A DNA stretch of 34,103 nt from Arthrobacter sp. HY1533 (lineage in GTDB: Bacteria; Actinomycetota; Actinomycetes; Actinomycetales; Micrococcaceae), in NCBI RefSeq assembly GCF_027568515.1, contig NZ_JANKZF010000041.1:1-34103 (forward strand), written 5' to 3'. The translations under genes and the position numbers were made by a program. Each line of letters begins with the position of its first letter. Within the stretch, counting starts at the first letter, position 1. Under the pieces are notes generated by a model that was not told the DNA's origin, did no database searches, and saw only the letters and a list, made by a program, of their open reading frames with translations. Below are positions 1 through 7,074 of the stretch, in pieces.

Positions 1-2
1 AC

Positions 3-473
3 CACCCACAAACCCAAGGCAAGATCGAGCGATTCCATCAAACCCTCAAGCTCTGGCTCGCCAGACAACCCGCGGCCTGGACCCTGGAGGAACTCAACAC
101 CCAGCTGCGGGAATTCCAGCACATCTATAACGACCAGCGCCCCCACCGGGCACTGAACAGAAGAACACCAGATGCGACTTACCGGGCAATACCGAAAGCA
201 GTGCCGAAACAACTGCCAGGCCAGGAACACTTCCGGGCCCGCATGGATCGCATCGATCAGACAGGCACGGTGAGCCTGCGCTACGGAGGAAGACTCCGCC
301 ATCTCGGCATCGGACGTGCCTACAAACACGAGAAGGTCCGGATCCTGGTCAAGGACAACGACGTCATCGTCATTCACCACGACACCGCAGAGATCATCGC
401 CGAATTCATCCTTGACGACAGCAAGGACTATCAGGGCAAAAAGAAACACCCCGATCCGAAGACCGGGGTGTAA
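3..473 (+). CDS. IS481-type transposase, C-terminal part (cut by window edge)
   Basis: The reading frame is open from the first bases of the window to TAA at 471-473, so this is the 3' part of a gene that starts outside. The first residues read HPQTQGKIERFHQTLK, the stretch around the last catalytic glutamate of a DDE (rve) integrase core, followed by YNDQRPHRAL, a typical end of that core in IS481- and IS3-like transposases. About 90 more residues follow, ending in a basic tail; this extra C-terminal domain fits IS481-type enzymes better than IS3. The protein would cut and join IS ends. Whether the whole gene is intact cannot be seen. It sits just outside the left copy of the 24-bp repeat, so it may belong to the chromosome side or to another mobile layer. 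Confidence 0.8.
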   Translation, partial: HPQTQGKIERFHQTLKLWLARQPAAWTLEELNTQLREFQHIYNDQRPHRALNRRTPDATYRAIPKAVPKQLPGQEHFRARMDRIDQTGTVSLRYGGRLRHLGIGRAYKHEKVRILVKDNDVIVIHHDTAEIIAEFILDDSKDYQGKKKHPDPKTGV

Positions 474-495
474 CTATTTCGTCCCCTACAAGGAG

Positions 496-542
496 TGGGA
501 ACGATGTCTCGGGACATAGTGGGAACTATGTCCCGAGACATC
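496..542. repeat. 23-bp tandem unit and 17-bp perfect palindrome, probable IS481-type end
   Basis: Two successive 23-bp units (496-518 and 519-541) both start GTGGGAAC and contain a TGTCTCGGGACA or TGTCCCGAGACA core. Because the cores are reverse complements, bases 503-519 and 526-542 also form a perfect 17-bp inverted repeat with a 6-base loop. It lies 30 bases after the transposase stop, where the terminal repeat of that IS is expected. That it is the IS end is inference; it could also act as a hairpin terminator. Confidence 0.5.
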
Positions 543-560
543 ACACCGCGTCCCCGGTCC

Positions 561-584
561 GATTCGAACCGACGACCCCCGCTT
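561..584. repeat. Left copy of 24-bp direct repeat, putative att site
   Basis: These 24 bases are identical, in the same orientation, to 15842-15865 inside the tRNA-Thr gene, covering the 3' side of the anticodon stem, the variable loop and most of the T arm. Flanks differ: bases 551-560 would give an acceptor strand CGGGGAC instead of AGGGGGC, and one T-stem pair is lost, so this copy is a tRNA fragment and not a gene. Read with the integrase next to the right copy, it is a likely attachment-site copy that marks the left edge of the island. Confidence 0.65.
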
Positions 585-976
585 GACCTACAAGGGATCA
601 TTTTGAGCTGTCAATGTTCCGTTTTGGCCTTTTTCTATATGGTCCTATTGCAACAACAAGTGATACTAAATACTCTCCACTTTGCACTGATATGGATGAG
701 TTTTGTATGACGTGGTGGGAACTCCCTCCAGACTGCTGCTTGACCTCGAGTAGAGCCAGTGAATCACCCATACCATGGGTAACACTTTACTCTTGGCTCA
801 AACCGGCTTGACAGTCCGATTCACAGCCCGAGCAAATTTACTATGAAACGGGCCGGAAACGACCTCGTGAGGCCAACAACGGGCACCTGGGCAGCCTTGG
901 GTTCCTCACCAGTCAAAGGGTCAAGTAAATTCGGTGCAGTCCCCGTCATCACCAGTTCCGATAATTTTGCTTCATC
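585..976. other. Intergenic, no gene seen
   Basis: About 390 bases between the left repeat and the PIN gene. It is AT-richer than the right half of the window. Short open frames here show no family resemblance and no ribosome site. No clear promoter, hairpin or IS end was recognised. Confidence 0.5.
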
Positions 977-1804
977 ATGTCTAAGCTAGGCTTCATGCTT
1001 ATATTGGATACCAACCTATTGGCCCCGGATATTGTGGCCGAATATATGTCGCAGCATCGGCAACCGTTCTTTGTCTCCTCAGTGTCCGCTCAGGAACTCC
1101 TTGGAATGCAACGGCCAGGTAAGGACACTGGGTACAGCTACGCACTTCCAGTTCTCGACGAGCACTTGCTAGGCGCGCGCATGGGTGTGCCCCTGAATGA
1201 GATGAGTCGTAGGTTTGGTGATCATGCGAGTCGTTCACCGGTCTCAAAACACGCAGACCGGCAAGTGGCACCACGGTCATTACTAGGCCCGGAATCGCTG
1301 GAGCTGGGACACGCCGCAGTTTCGATTGCGCATGAGCGGGGGTTCGATGGACTCTTCCGCGCGTTTGCCACGAGCGGCCTGAGGGGCAAGAAGTTGAAGC
1401 GTGTTCTAAGTAAATGGGAGCTACTACGCAACGATATTGTGGCCGTGATTCCGCTGGACAATGAAATCTCCGCGCAAGCAGCCGTCCTCGCAGACCAATT
1501 TGTCATGAGTGGATGTCATGTCAAAGGCACTGTCCGCAACACAAGAAATGACATGCTTGTAGCCGCCACATCCCAGATCACTGGGATGTCCTTGGCCTCT
1601 GATGACGTACAGTTGATGAAGTTCTATAACGAGCACGGATGGAACGTAACGACGAGATCCTCCGGCATGGTGGCTACCCCGATTTCGCAAATTGTTGGCC
1701 CGCAAAAGGTCCTGACCCGGCGTTCTGAATCCCGCGGGTACGTGAATCGTCCACCGAAGATTAGAGTACCTATTGACTATGGGCGCACTCCTTCCCTGCG
1801 TTGA
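977..1804 (+). CDS. PIN-domain protein (putative ribonuclease)
   Basis: The 275-aa protein carries the acidic residues of a PIN nuclease: LILDTNLL at residues 8-15 (Asp11), SAQELL with Glu40, and RNDMLVAAT...GMSLASDD with Asp192 and Asp209/210. PIN domains are metal-dependent RNases, often the toxin of VapBC pairs. At 275 aa it is about twice a VapC toxin, with an insertion of about 100 residues between the second and third motifs and a basic tail (residues 240-275). No small antitoxin gene is next to it, so it may be a stand-alone or effector-type PIN protein. ATG at 977 has no good ribosome site; ATG at 995, directly before the first motif, is an alternative. The family call is fairly safe, the role is not known. 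Confidence 0.75.
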   Translation: MSKLGFMLILDTNLLAPDIVAEYMSQHRQPFFVSSVSAQELLGMQRPGKDTGYSYALPVLDEHLLGARMGVPLNEMSRRFGDHASRSPVSKHADRQVAPRSLLGPESLELGHAAVSIAHERGFDGLFRAFATSGLRGKKLKRVLSKWELLRNDIVAVIPLDNEISAQAAVLADQFVMSGCHVKGTVRNTRNDMLVAATSQITGMSLASDDVQLMKFYNEHGWNVTTRSSGMVATPISQIVGPQKVLTRRSESRGYVNRPPKIRVPIDYGRTPSLR

Positions 1805-2130
1805 TTGAGGTCTACTACTGATGTGGGACAGTTCCTGAAAGGATTGTTCCGATGGTGTTCTCGCCCAACTTAGTCCGATGAGTTCAAAGCTGATGATGTC
1901 ACACACCCGCACTGGCTGGTGCCTCTGGTCGCCCGCTAGCTCTGGTGGCTACTGAGCGAGGGAACGTACCGCGACGACTGGCGCATAGCCCGAGTTGATA
2001 GCGCACGTCTGCGTTGCTGGTGTGCAATCTCGCTACATCGTGGACAGTGAATCTCACATCTTCATGGACAACGTCTCTCACTAGACACCACCTGCCCAGA
2101 CAGGTGCTACCAACAGGGGCTATGCGCCAA
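1805..2130. other. Intergenic, no gene seen
   Basis: This stretch, together with the IS remnant and the bases up to 2270, separates the PIN gene from the convergent Panacea pair. No reading frame here resembles a known family. Because an IS end lies at its right side, part of it could be decayed IS sequence, but I could not recognise any transposase residues. Confidence 0.45.
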
Positions 2131-2171
2131 CGACGTCAACAAAGCGGCGGCATAATTCGCGGGATGGTTCA
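2131..2171 (+). mobile_element. Solo right-end remnant of an IS3-type element
   Basis: These bases closely match the right end of the IS at 3582-4937: both read GCGGCGGCAT, then a variant of ATTCCCGGGACGGTTCA (here with three changes), and the bases before are also alike (GACGTC-AACAAA against GACGCCGCCCACAAAA). No left end or transposase is attached. It is therefore a decayed or deleted second copy of the same or a sister IS. Confidence 0.7.
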
Positions 2172-2270
2172 GTCATGATACCAACCACTCGAAAAAGTTG
2201 TACTAATCGACTGGGGCCCAAAGGGGCTCCTGGGCCAGTAATCGCACAGTGGACGGATTTTATTGAGGCG

Positions 2271-2750
2271 TTACTTCACCGTCTTACCTTCAGGCCAGAT
2301 TTCGTGCTTTGAGTCCCACCAAAGAATATGAATGACGTTCGCTTCGCGAATGCCAAACAATCTCAGTGGCCCGGACGGTTGGATTACGAGCTTACAAAGG
2401 GAGTCAAGACCTTCATGGGATTCCTTGAGAATCTTCGCAGCTGCCTTGTTGCGGCATTTGGTCATGTCGTAATCCCCTAGGCTGCCATTGCTTTTTGCAT
2501 CTTCGAGCGTCAATCCCTCGAAATAGCTTAGCCGTTTGAGCAGTCGCTGGTGGTGGCTGCTTTGAATCTTATGCAATGGCCAATTATTGTTGTCGATCAG
2601 GTCAAAGCGGAAGCGCAACTTTTCGTTTGACGTTGCATCCGGTGATTCCCAAACCCTTTTACTAGCATCTACGCTGCTAGCCTGCGACACGGCCTTAGTT
2701 TGATTTGGTGGCGAACCGGGTACGGCTTTTGATCGCTTTGGCCTACTCAA
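2271..2750 (-). CDS. Unrecognised partner of Panacea antitoxin, putative toxin
   Basis: This 159-aa protein is read from TTG at 2750, overlapping the last 8 bases of the Panacea gene, so the two are translationally coupled. The first 40 residues are polar and low in complexity (basic, then Ser/Pro/Gln rich). The rest is compact and ends in PLRLFGIREANVIHILWWD followed by SKHEIWPE, a pattern of a positively charged strand and a WWDxxHEIxP tail that recalls RelE-like or other small RNase toxins. That likeness is an impression, not a firm family match. By gene order (Panacea first, partner second) it is expected to be the toxin. The AGGAG upstream abuts the TTG, which is closer than normal, so the true start may be a little downstream. 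Confidence 0.6.
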   Translation of the reverse strand: MSRPKRSKAVPGSPPNQTKAVSQASSVDASKRVWESPDATSNEKLRFRFDLIDNNNWPLHKIQSSHHQRLLKRLSYFEGLTLEDAKSNGSLGDYDMTKCRNKAAAKILKESHEGLDSLCKLVIQPSGPLRLFGIREANVIHILWWDSKHEIWPEGKTVK

Positions 2751-3183
2751 CTCCTACGAGACCATCGTAGTACTCATACAATTTTTGGTCCGTGATCTCT
2801 ACATTGCTGCGTTGACCAGCTGGCGTGTCACCGCGGGCGTCTTTCCAAGGCTTCTCGCGATGAGTGAGATCGCTGAGCTCGAATGCTTTCATCTCCCCGT
2901 AGTGCCCGAGGACAATGTCGATGCTTTCCTTTTCGGCACTAGTCAACTGTTCAGGATCCCCATCGGGAAGCTCACTGATCGTGTATTGAGAACGATGCTT
3001 GAAGTACAGCCGAGGAACAACTGGACCGTTGGCCCAAGCCTCAGTACGGTCATCAAAAAGGGGTTTCGTCTCCCACACCAGGTGCCAAGCCTTGGAGTAG
3101 TAAACGAGCTTCTGAAGCTTCATGGTCGACATCGATCCTTGTTTTCCCAAGATGTACGATGCAACGTCTAGCGCGTTAGCCAT
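2743..3183 (-). CDS. Panacea (DUF4065, SocA/GepA-like) antitoxin
   Basis: The 146-aa protein shows the Panacea hallmarks: MKLQKLVYYSKAWHL at residues 21-35 and EAWANGPVVPRLYF from about residue 48, with a hydrophilic C-terminal half. The family (COG3600, Panacea domain) provides antitoxins that neutralise many unrelated toxins, and includes SocA of Caulobacter, a ClpXP adaptor for its toxin. ATG at 3183 follows GAAGGGGG at good spacing, so the start is firm. It is the first gene of a two-gene minus-strand operon. As is common in toxin-antitoxin pairs, the antitoxin likely controls its own promoter in the region 3184-3300, though no operator was identified. Confidence 0.88.
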   Translation of the reverse strand: MANALDVASYILGKQGSMSTMKLQKLVYYSKAWHLVWETKPLFDDRTEAWANGPVVPRLYFKHRSQYTISELPDGDPEQLTSAEKESIDIVLGHYGEMKAFELSDLTHREKPWKDARGDTPAGQRSNVEITDQKLYEYYDGLVGVE

Positions 3184-3581
3184 TTTAACCCCCTTCGCCG
3201 GATTCTACACAGCGTTAATCGTTGGCGATTCTGCCGTGAAACATAGCGTGAAACACCTTGTCCACAGTCTGTGCAACCAGTCTAACCACACGGCCTGACA
3301 TTGTGGTAAAAGGATCGCCGACATCACTTAACGCATGAAGACGTTGTGCGCGACACACCCCATCCAATTACGCCGCGACCGCGTCTATCGATCGGATACC
3401 CCAGCTAGTCCGGTCCTGCCTATCGTGCAACGTCGAAACGACGAAATGGCATCCACCCACCCGGCGCGCTTGCATGCAAATCTGACCATCGGGCACGCCT
3501 TTTTACGACGGGCGAGTTGCCCAAAGTTTAGACGGTACGTCTATGGCTATGAGCCGGGCCAGCACGCAAAAACATGAGCAC
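3184..3581. other. Intergenic, Panacea promoter region and IS flank
   Basis: About 400 bases between the start of the Panacea operon and the left end of the IS3-type element. It must hold the minus-strand promoter of the antitoxin gene; direct repeats of GTGAAAC (about 3236-3256) are visible and could bind a regulator. No convincing gene was found. Confidence 0.4.
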
Positions 3582-3632
3582 TGAACCGTCCCGGGTTTGA
3601 TGCCGCTGTCTTTCTTGAGAAAGATAGCAATC

Positions 3633-3944
3633 ATGCCCAAGAAATACCCCGCCGAAGTTCGTGACCGTGCCGTCCGCATGGTCGTTGATCGGCTCTCTGA
3701 GTATCCTTCCGTGTTTGCAGCCTGCAAGGCCCTGGCTCCGAAGCTTGATGTCGGTCCCGAGTCGTTGCGTCGTTGGGTGCTCCAGGCCCAAACAGATGCT
3801 GGTGAGAATGACGGTCCAACGACGACTGACATGGATGAACTAAAGCGCCTGCGCGCTGAGAATCGGGACTTGAAGGAAGTTAACGAGATCCTGAAGGCGG
3901 CATCGATTTTCTTCGCGAGGGAGCTCGACCCTCGCCGCCGCTAA
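3633..3944 (+). CDS. IS3-family transposase OrfA
   Basis: A 103-aa helix-turn-helix protein: MPKKYPAEVRDRAVRMV at the N-terminus, the HTH around residues 30-52 with LRRWV, and a leucine-zipper region LKRLRAENRDLKEVNEIL before FFARELD. It binds the IS ends and normally also forms the N-terminus of the OrfAB transposase. ATG 3633 was chosen since it starts the conserved MPKKY. OrfB lies in the -1 frame, so programmed -1 frameshifting near the T-run at 3907-3910 is the usual way to make the full enzyme. Confidence 0.88.
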   Translation: MPKKYPAEVRDRAVRMVVDRLSEYPSVFAACKALAPKLDVGPESLRRWVLQAQTDAGENDGPTTTDMDELKRLRAENRDLKEVNEILKAASIFFARELDPRRR

Positions 3945-4921
3945 TCTGCCGGTTTATCGACGAACAGCGGGCCGAAGGTCATGCGGTCGAGTCGATCTGC
4001 ACCGTCCTGCGCTTGCAGGGCGTGCAGGTTGCCGCACGTACCTACCGTGCCTGGAAAAGCAGGTTGCCGGCCCTGCGTGCCATGGAGGATGCGAAGATCA
4101 TTGACACGTTGCGCAGCCTCAAGGTTGTAGACGGCAAGGGAAGACCCCGGCCAGAAATCCTTTACGGTCGCCGGAAGATGACTGCGTGGCTGCGCCGCAA
4201 GGGCTTCCTTGAGGTCTCCAAACACACCGTGGATCGGCTGATGCGCGATGAGGGCATGAACGGCCTGGTTCGCGGTCGCAGAACCCGCACCACCATCCCC
4301 GGCAAGGACGGCAAACGCGCTGGTGACCTGCTGAACCGCAACTTCACTGCCAGTGCACCCAACCGTGTCTGGGTCACCGATTTCACTTATGTTCCGGTGT
4401 ATACCGGATTCGTTTACGTGGCGTTGGTGATCGATCTGTATTCACGGGCAATCGTAGGGTGGGAAACCTCCACCGTGAAAGACACTGCCTTCGTGGAGCA
4501 ATGCCTGAAAATGGCGCTGTAGCGGCGAGAACTCAGCAATAGGCCGGTAAGCAAGGAGCTTCTGCACCACAGCGACGCGGGCAGTCAGTACACCTCGATC
4601 CGCTACACCGACACCCTGGAAATTGAGGGGCTGGTTCCCTCTATTGGCAGTGTCGGGAATGCGTACGATAGTGCCGCCGCCGAAACCGTCATGGGCCTGT
4701 TCAAGAACGAAGCTGTCGCCAAAGGCTCACCCTTCAGATCCGGTGCGTTGAAGACCGAATCCGATGTCATTGAGGTCGTCTTCGGATGGGTCCACTGGTA
4801 CAGCTACAGTCGCCTGCATTCCTCACTGGACCACCAGACCCCAGAGGCATCCGAGCGAACCTACTATGATGAAAATTCCGGCTCGTTACCCGACGACGCC
4901 GCCCACAAAACGGCGGCATGA
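3941..4921 (+). pseudogene. IS3-family transposase OrfB with internal amber codon
   Basis: The frame reads LICRFIDEQRAEGH at its start, then an HTH_21 region (GRRKMTAWLRRKGF) and an rve integrase core. The catalytic acids are visible: VWVTDFTY (first Asp), LLHHSDAGSQYTS (second Asp) and AAAETVMGLFKNE (Glu). TAG at 4520-4522 falls between the first and second Asp, in MAL*RREL, where related enzymes have Trp (TGG), so one G-to-A change explains it. Everything after the stop remains in frame and well conserved to TGA at 4919-4921, so the lesion is recent. The product up to the stop lacks two catalytic residues and should be dead. Confidence 0.88.
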
Positions 4922-5218
4922 TTCCCGGGACGGTTCACATTGCCGCCAAGTCTGGTGCGCCGCCACTTGTGGGAATTGTTACGATGTCGGCTTGTGATCC
5001 GCTCTGGGTCCGCGCCTATGGGACAGCCCAACCTCTTCACGGTTGATATTGGGCAGCTGCAGGATGCACTGGCCCATGCAGCGCAAGACATGGGTGCCAC
5101 GGACTGCTAGAGCTTGATGGCAACGTTGTTAGCGAGCCTTTCACCCATGAACAACCAAAAGCTGACGCCAGCCTAATCCACGGTTCACCGAGTCAGCTCA
5201 ATTGAAGGAGAACTCGCC

Positions 5219-5446
5219 ATGACAACCAACGTCGCTCCCAAAGATGGAATGCCCCGTGGGGTCAACCGCTGGATGTCGCCGCAAGAAGTGTGCGACGAAT
5301 TGCGTATCCCGAAGCAGACCTTCTACCAGTGGCGCGCCAGGCACGTAGCACCGCCGGCATACCGATTCGGCAAGCTGCTTCGGATCGACCGGGCTGAATT
5401 CGAAGAGTGGCTGACGAACCACGCCGAACATTTTTCGAGCAGCTAG
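5219..5446 (+). CDS. Excisionase-like MerR/AlpA-type HTH protein
   Basis: A 75-aa protein with a winged-helix DNA-binding fold of the excisionase (Xis/BldC) type: WMSPQEVCDELRIPKQTFYQW (two strings, residues 18-38) is the helix-turn-helix and AYRFGKLLRIDRAEFEEWL the wing and last helix. ATG 5219 follows GAAGGAGAA at good distance. Such proteins bend att DNA for excision or act as small regulators. It has the same design as the gene at 14211 but differs in many residues, and it has no integrase beside it: the next gene is on the other strand. It may be a leftover of another element or a cargo regulator. Confidence 0.8.
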   Translation: MTTNVAPKDGMPRGVNRWMSPQEVCDELRIPKQTFYQWRARHVAPPAYRFGKLLRIDRAEFEEWLTNHAEHFSSS

Positions 5447-5913
5447 TTATCTTTTCGGTCGGCAGCAGGGTATGGCTCGGCGACAGACTCGACAGTGCGA
5501 CCATTGTTAGCCAAGGGGTCTCCATGCATAAGCGGCAATTGCTAGTGTTGGTCGCGACGGATACAGATGTCACGAGGGTCTGACGCGAGAGCTGCGTCGC
5601 ACGTTGGCCACCGAAGCAATTGCTGCCGTCGTCAAGCATTCGCCTTTGAATGTCACAGCGTACTGCCCTGTTTGCCAGTCGGCACCACTTCAGCAGATGC
5701 GCCCCCTTCGCCGCAGATCTAGCGTCATTACTTCCATACGCCACGAAGGCAGACGTGCATTGTGGCATCCATAGCCAAAAAGATGCCGTTGGAGTCATAC
5801 TCGTATTTCGCACCAGTCAAGAGTGACGAATCGGAAAACTTTCGCTATTCGATGCTGCCCAGTTGATCCCGATTGGCGAAATCAATTGCCGCCGCGTTGC
5901 TTGAGGTTGCACC
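5447..5913. other. Intergenic, no gene seen
   Basis: About 470 bases between the HTH gene and the end of the convergent two-gene minus-strand operon. Open frames on both strands have no ribosome site and no recognisable composition. No strong hairpin terminator was found. Confidence 0.45.
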
Positions 5914-7074
5914 TCAGCTATCTTCGATGTCGTCGTCTTCACCTTCGAAGTGCCGCGCTGCGATGCCAGACTGGATGCGGTTCTTGCCGAGTGCCTTTTC
6001 GAGGCGTTCGTATAGGTCCGGACGAACGATGAGGTCTGTGCCATGGACTGCCGGTGTAAGAGGTGAGTAGCTACCGTCATGGATGAGGAATCCACGCCAA
6101 TTGCGTCCCACCAGAGCTGGCCCTTGGTCATCAACGAGGCAGTGACGAACTGGCGGAGACTCTGGGCGCAGGTTCAGAAACGCCACGATTTCGAATCTAG
6201 GAACGAGAGATAATGGGTGCAGCCCGACACCACGGTGCCGGTGAGGTTCACCCCGCTGGCCTCGGTAGCTGGCCATCGCAGACAGCGGTCCTTGGAAATC
6301 TTCCAGTATTTCCGCCGCTGAGGCTTGGTCGATGCCCGGGAGTAGATGATCGTATGTGGTCAGCCAAATATTGGGCCGACTGGTTCCGAGTGGCATCGAG
6401 CCCATCGGAATCGGCTCTTCGGCAATCTCGAGGCTAGATGAGATCAGTAGCTGGCGGCTTGGCTGCTTAGGATAGCTGCTGGCCAAGGTGACCTGGCGTT
6501 CCAACATTCCAAGTTGAACCCAGGAGCTGAAAGGCTTCTCAGCGACACGGACTGGCTCTGCATCTTGCCCAGAAAGGTTCCGCATGCGGTCAAGATCGAT
6601 CGCGGTCGGTGGCGGCCACTCGTCCTCGTTGTCTTGCCAAGGAATAGCAGTCAGAGAGCGGGCGAGGAGGTGGTGGCGGGTTGTTGGCCGCGGAACTCGG
6701 GATGACTCTTGGAGCGAAGCCCATCGGGCTGATGGGGAAAGTGCGAACGCGAAGGCCGCTTCGAATTTCCGGGTGTCGTCAATCAGGAAGCCCTCCCGGA
6801 GGTACATCACCTTGCCGCCGGCGGCTGCCTGTTGGAGAGCGTTCTCGGCTTCTTCTTCGTAGTTGAGGTAAGCGTCAGGAAAACTGCGTGACGATGGCGA
6901 CCGGAGCTGGTCGATCTGTTCTCTGGTTCGTTCATTGATGGTCTCGGCTTGACCGACCATTTTTTGTACCACTGAATCACGCACTCCGGGTGGCTCGTTG
7001 GCGTGGGCAAGGCGTCCGTTCAGAAGCAGGCGGACGAGATCTTCAGCCTGCTCTAGTGGGTTGTTCCGGGTCAT
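5914..7074 (-). CDS. Uncharacterised protein coupled to STAND NTPase
   Basis: This 386-aa protein starts at ATG 7074, which overlaps the TGA of the 1736-aa gene (ATGA), so the two are made together. I recognise no family. Residues 1-75 look helical and charged (DLVRLLLNGRLAH, ETINERTREQIDQL); the middle is mixed, with WPPPTAIDLDRM and a Trp/Phe-rich part (FSSWVQLGMLERQVTL); the last third has strand-like hydrophobic stretches (FEIVAFLNLRP, NWRGFLIHDG) and an acidic end EGEDDDIEDS. No signal peptide or membrane helix. The tight coupling suggests an obligate partner of the NTPase, either a regulator, an extra sensor or an effector. Nothing in the sequence lets me choose. Confidence 0.8.
   Translation of the reverse strand: MTRNNPLEQAEDLVRLLLNGRLAHANEPPGVRDSVVQKMVGQAETINERTREQIDQLRSPSSRSFPDAYLNYEEEAENALQQAAAGGKVMYLREGFLIDDTRKFEAAFAFALSPSARWASLQESSRVPRPTTRHHLLARSLTAIPWQDNEDEWPPPTAIDLDRMRNLSGQDAEPVRVAEKPFSSWVQLGMLERQVTLASSYPKQPSRQLLISSSLEIAEEPIPMGSMPLGTSRPNIWLTTYDHLLPGIDQASAAEILEDFQGPLSAMASYRGQRGEPHRHRGVGLHPLSLVPRFEIVAFLNLRPESPPVRHCLVDDQGPALVGRNWRGFLIHDGSYSPLTPAVHGTDLIVRPDLYERLEKALGKNRIQSGIAARHFEGEDDDIEDS

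Larger units (their letters stand above)
3582..4937 (+). mobile_element. IS3-family insertion sequence, inactivated
   Basis: The ends are inverted repeats: left TGAACCGTCCCGGGT, right the complement of TGAACCGTCCCGGGA, with the match continuing to ATGCCGC (about 22 of 25 bases). The length of about 1356 bp and the two overlapping frames (orfA, orfB) are typical for the IS3 family. The three bases outside each end are CAC and CAT, so no exact target duplication remains. An amber codon interrupts orfB. Confidence 0.88.

Noticed and set aside
551-600. A tRNA-like stretch at the left edge
   Set aside because: Only the T arm and part of the anticodon stem are present; no D arm or 5' acceptor strand follows, so it is a fragment and was listed as a repeat.
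3335-3577. Plus-strand open frame of 80 codons before the IS
   Set aside because: No ribosome site and no resemblance; it ends at the IS border, so probably chance.
5018-5110. Short frame MGQPNLFTVDIGQLQDALAH from ATG near 5019
   Set aside because: Only about 30 codons, no ribosome site; it may be a relic of a larger gene but I cannot support it.
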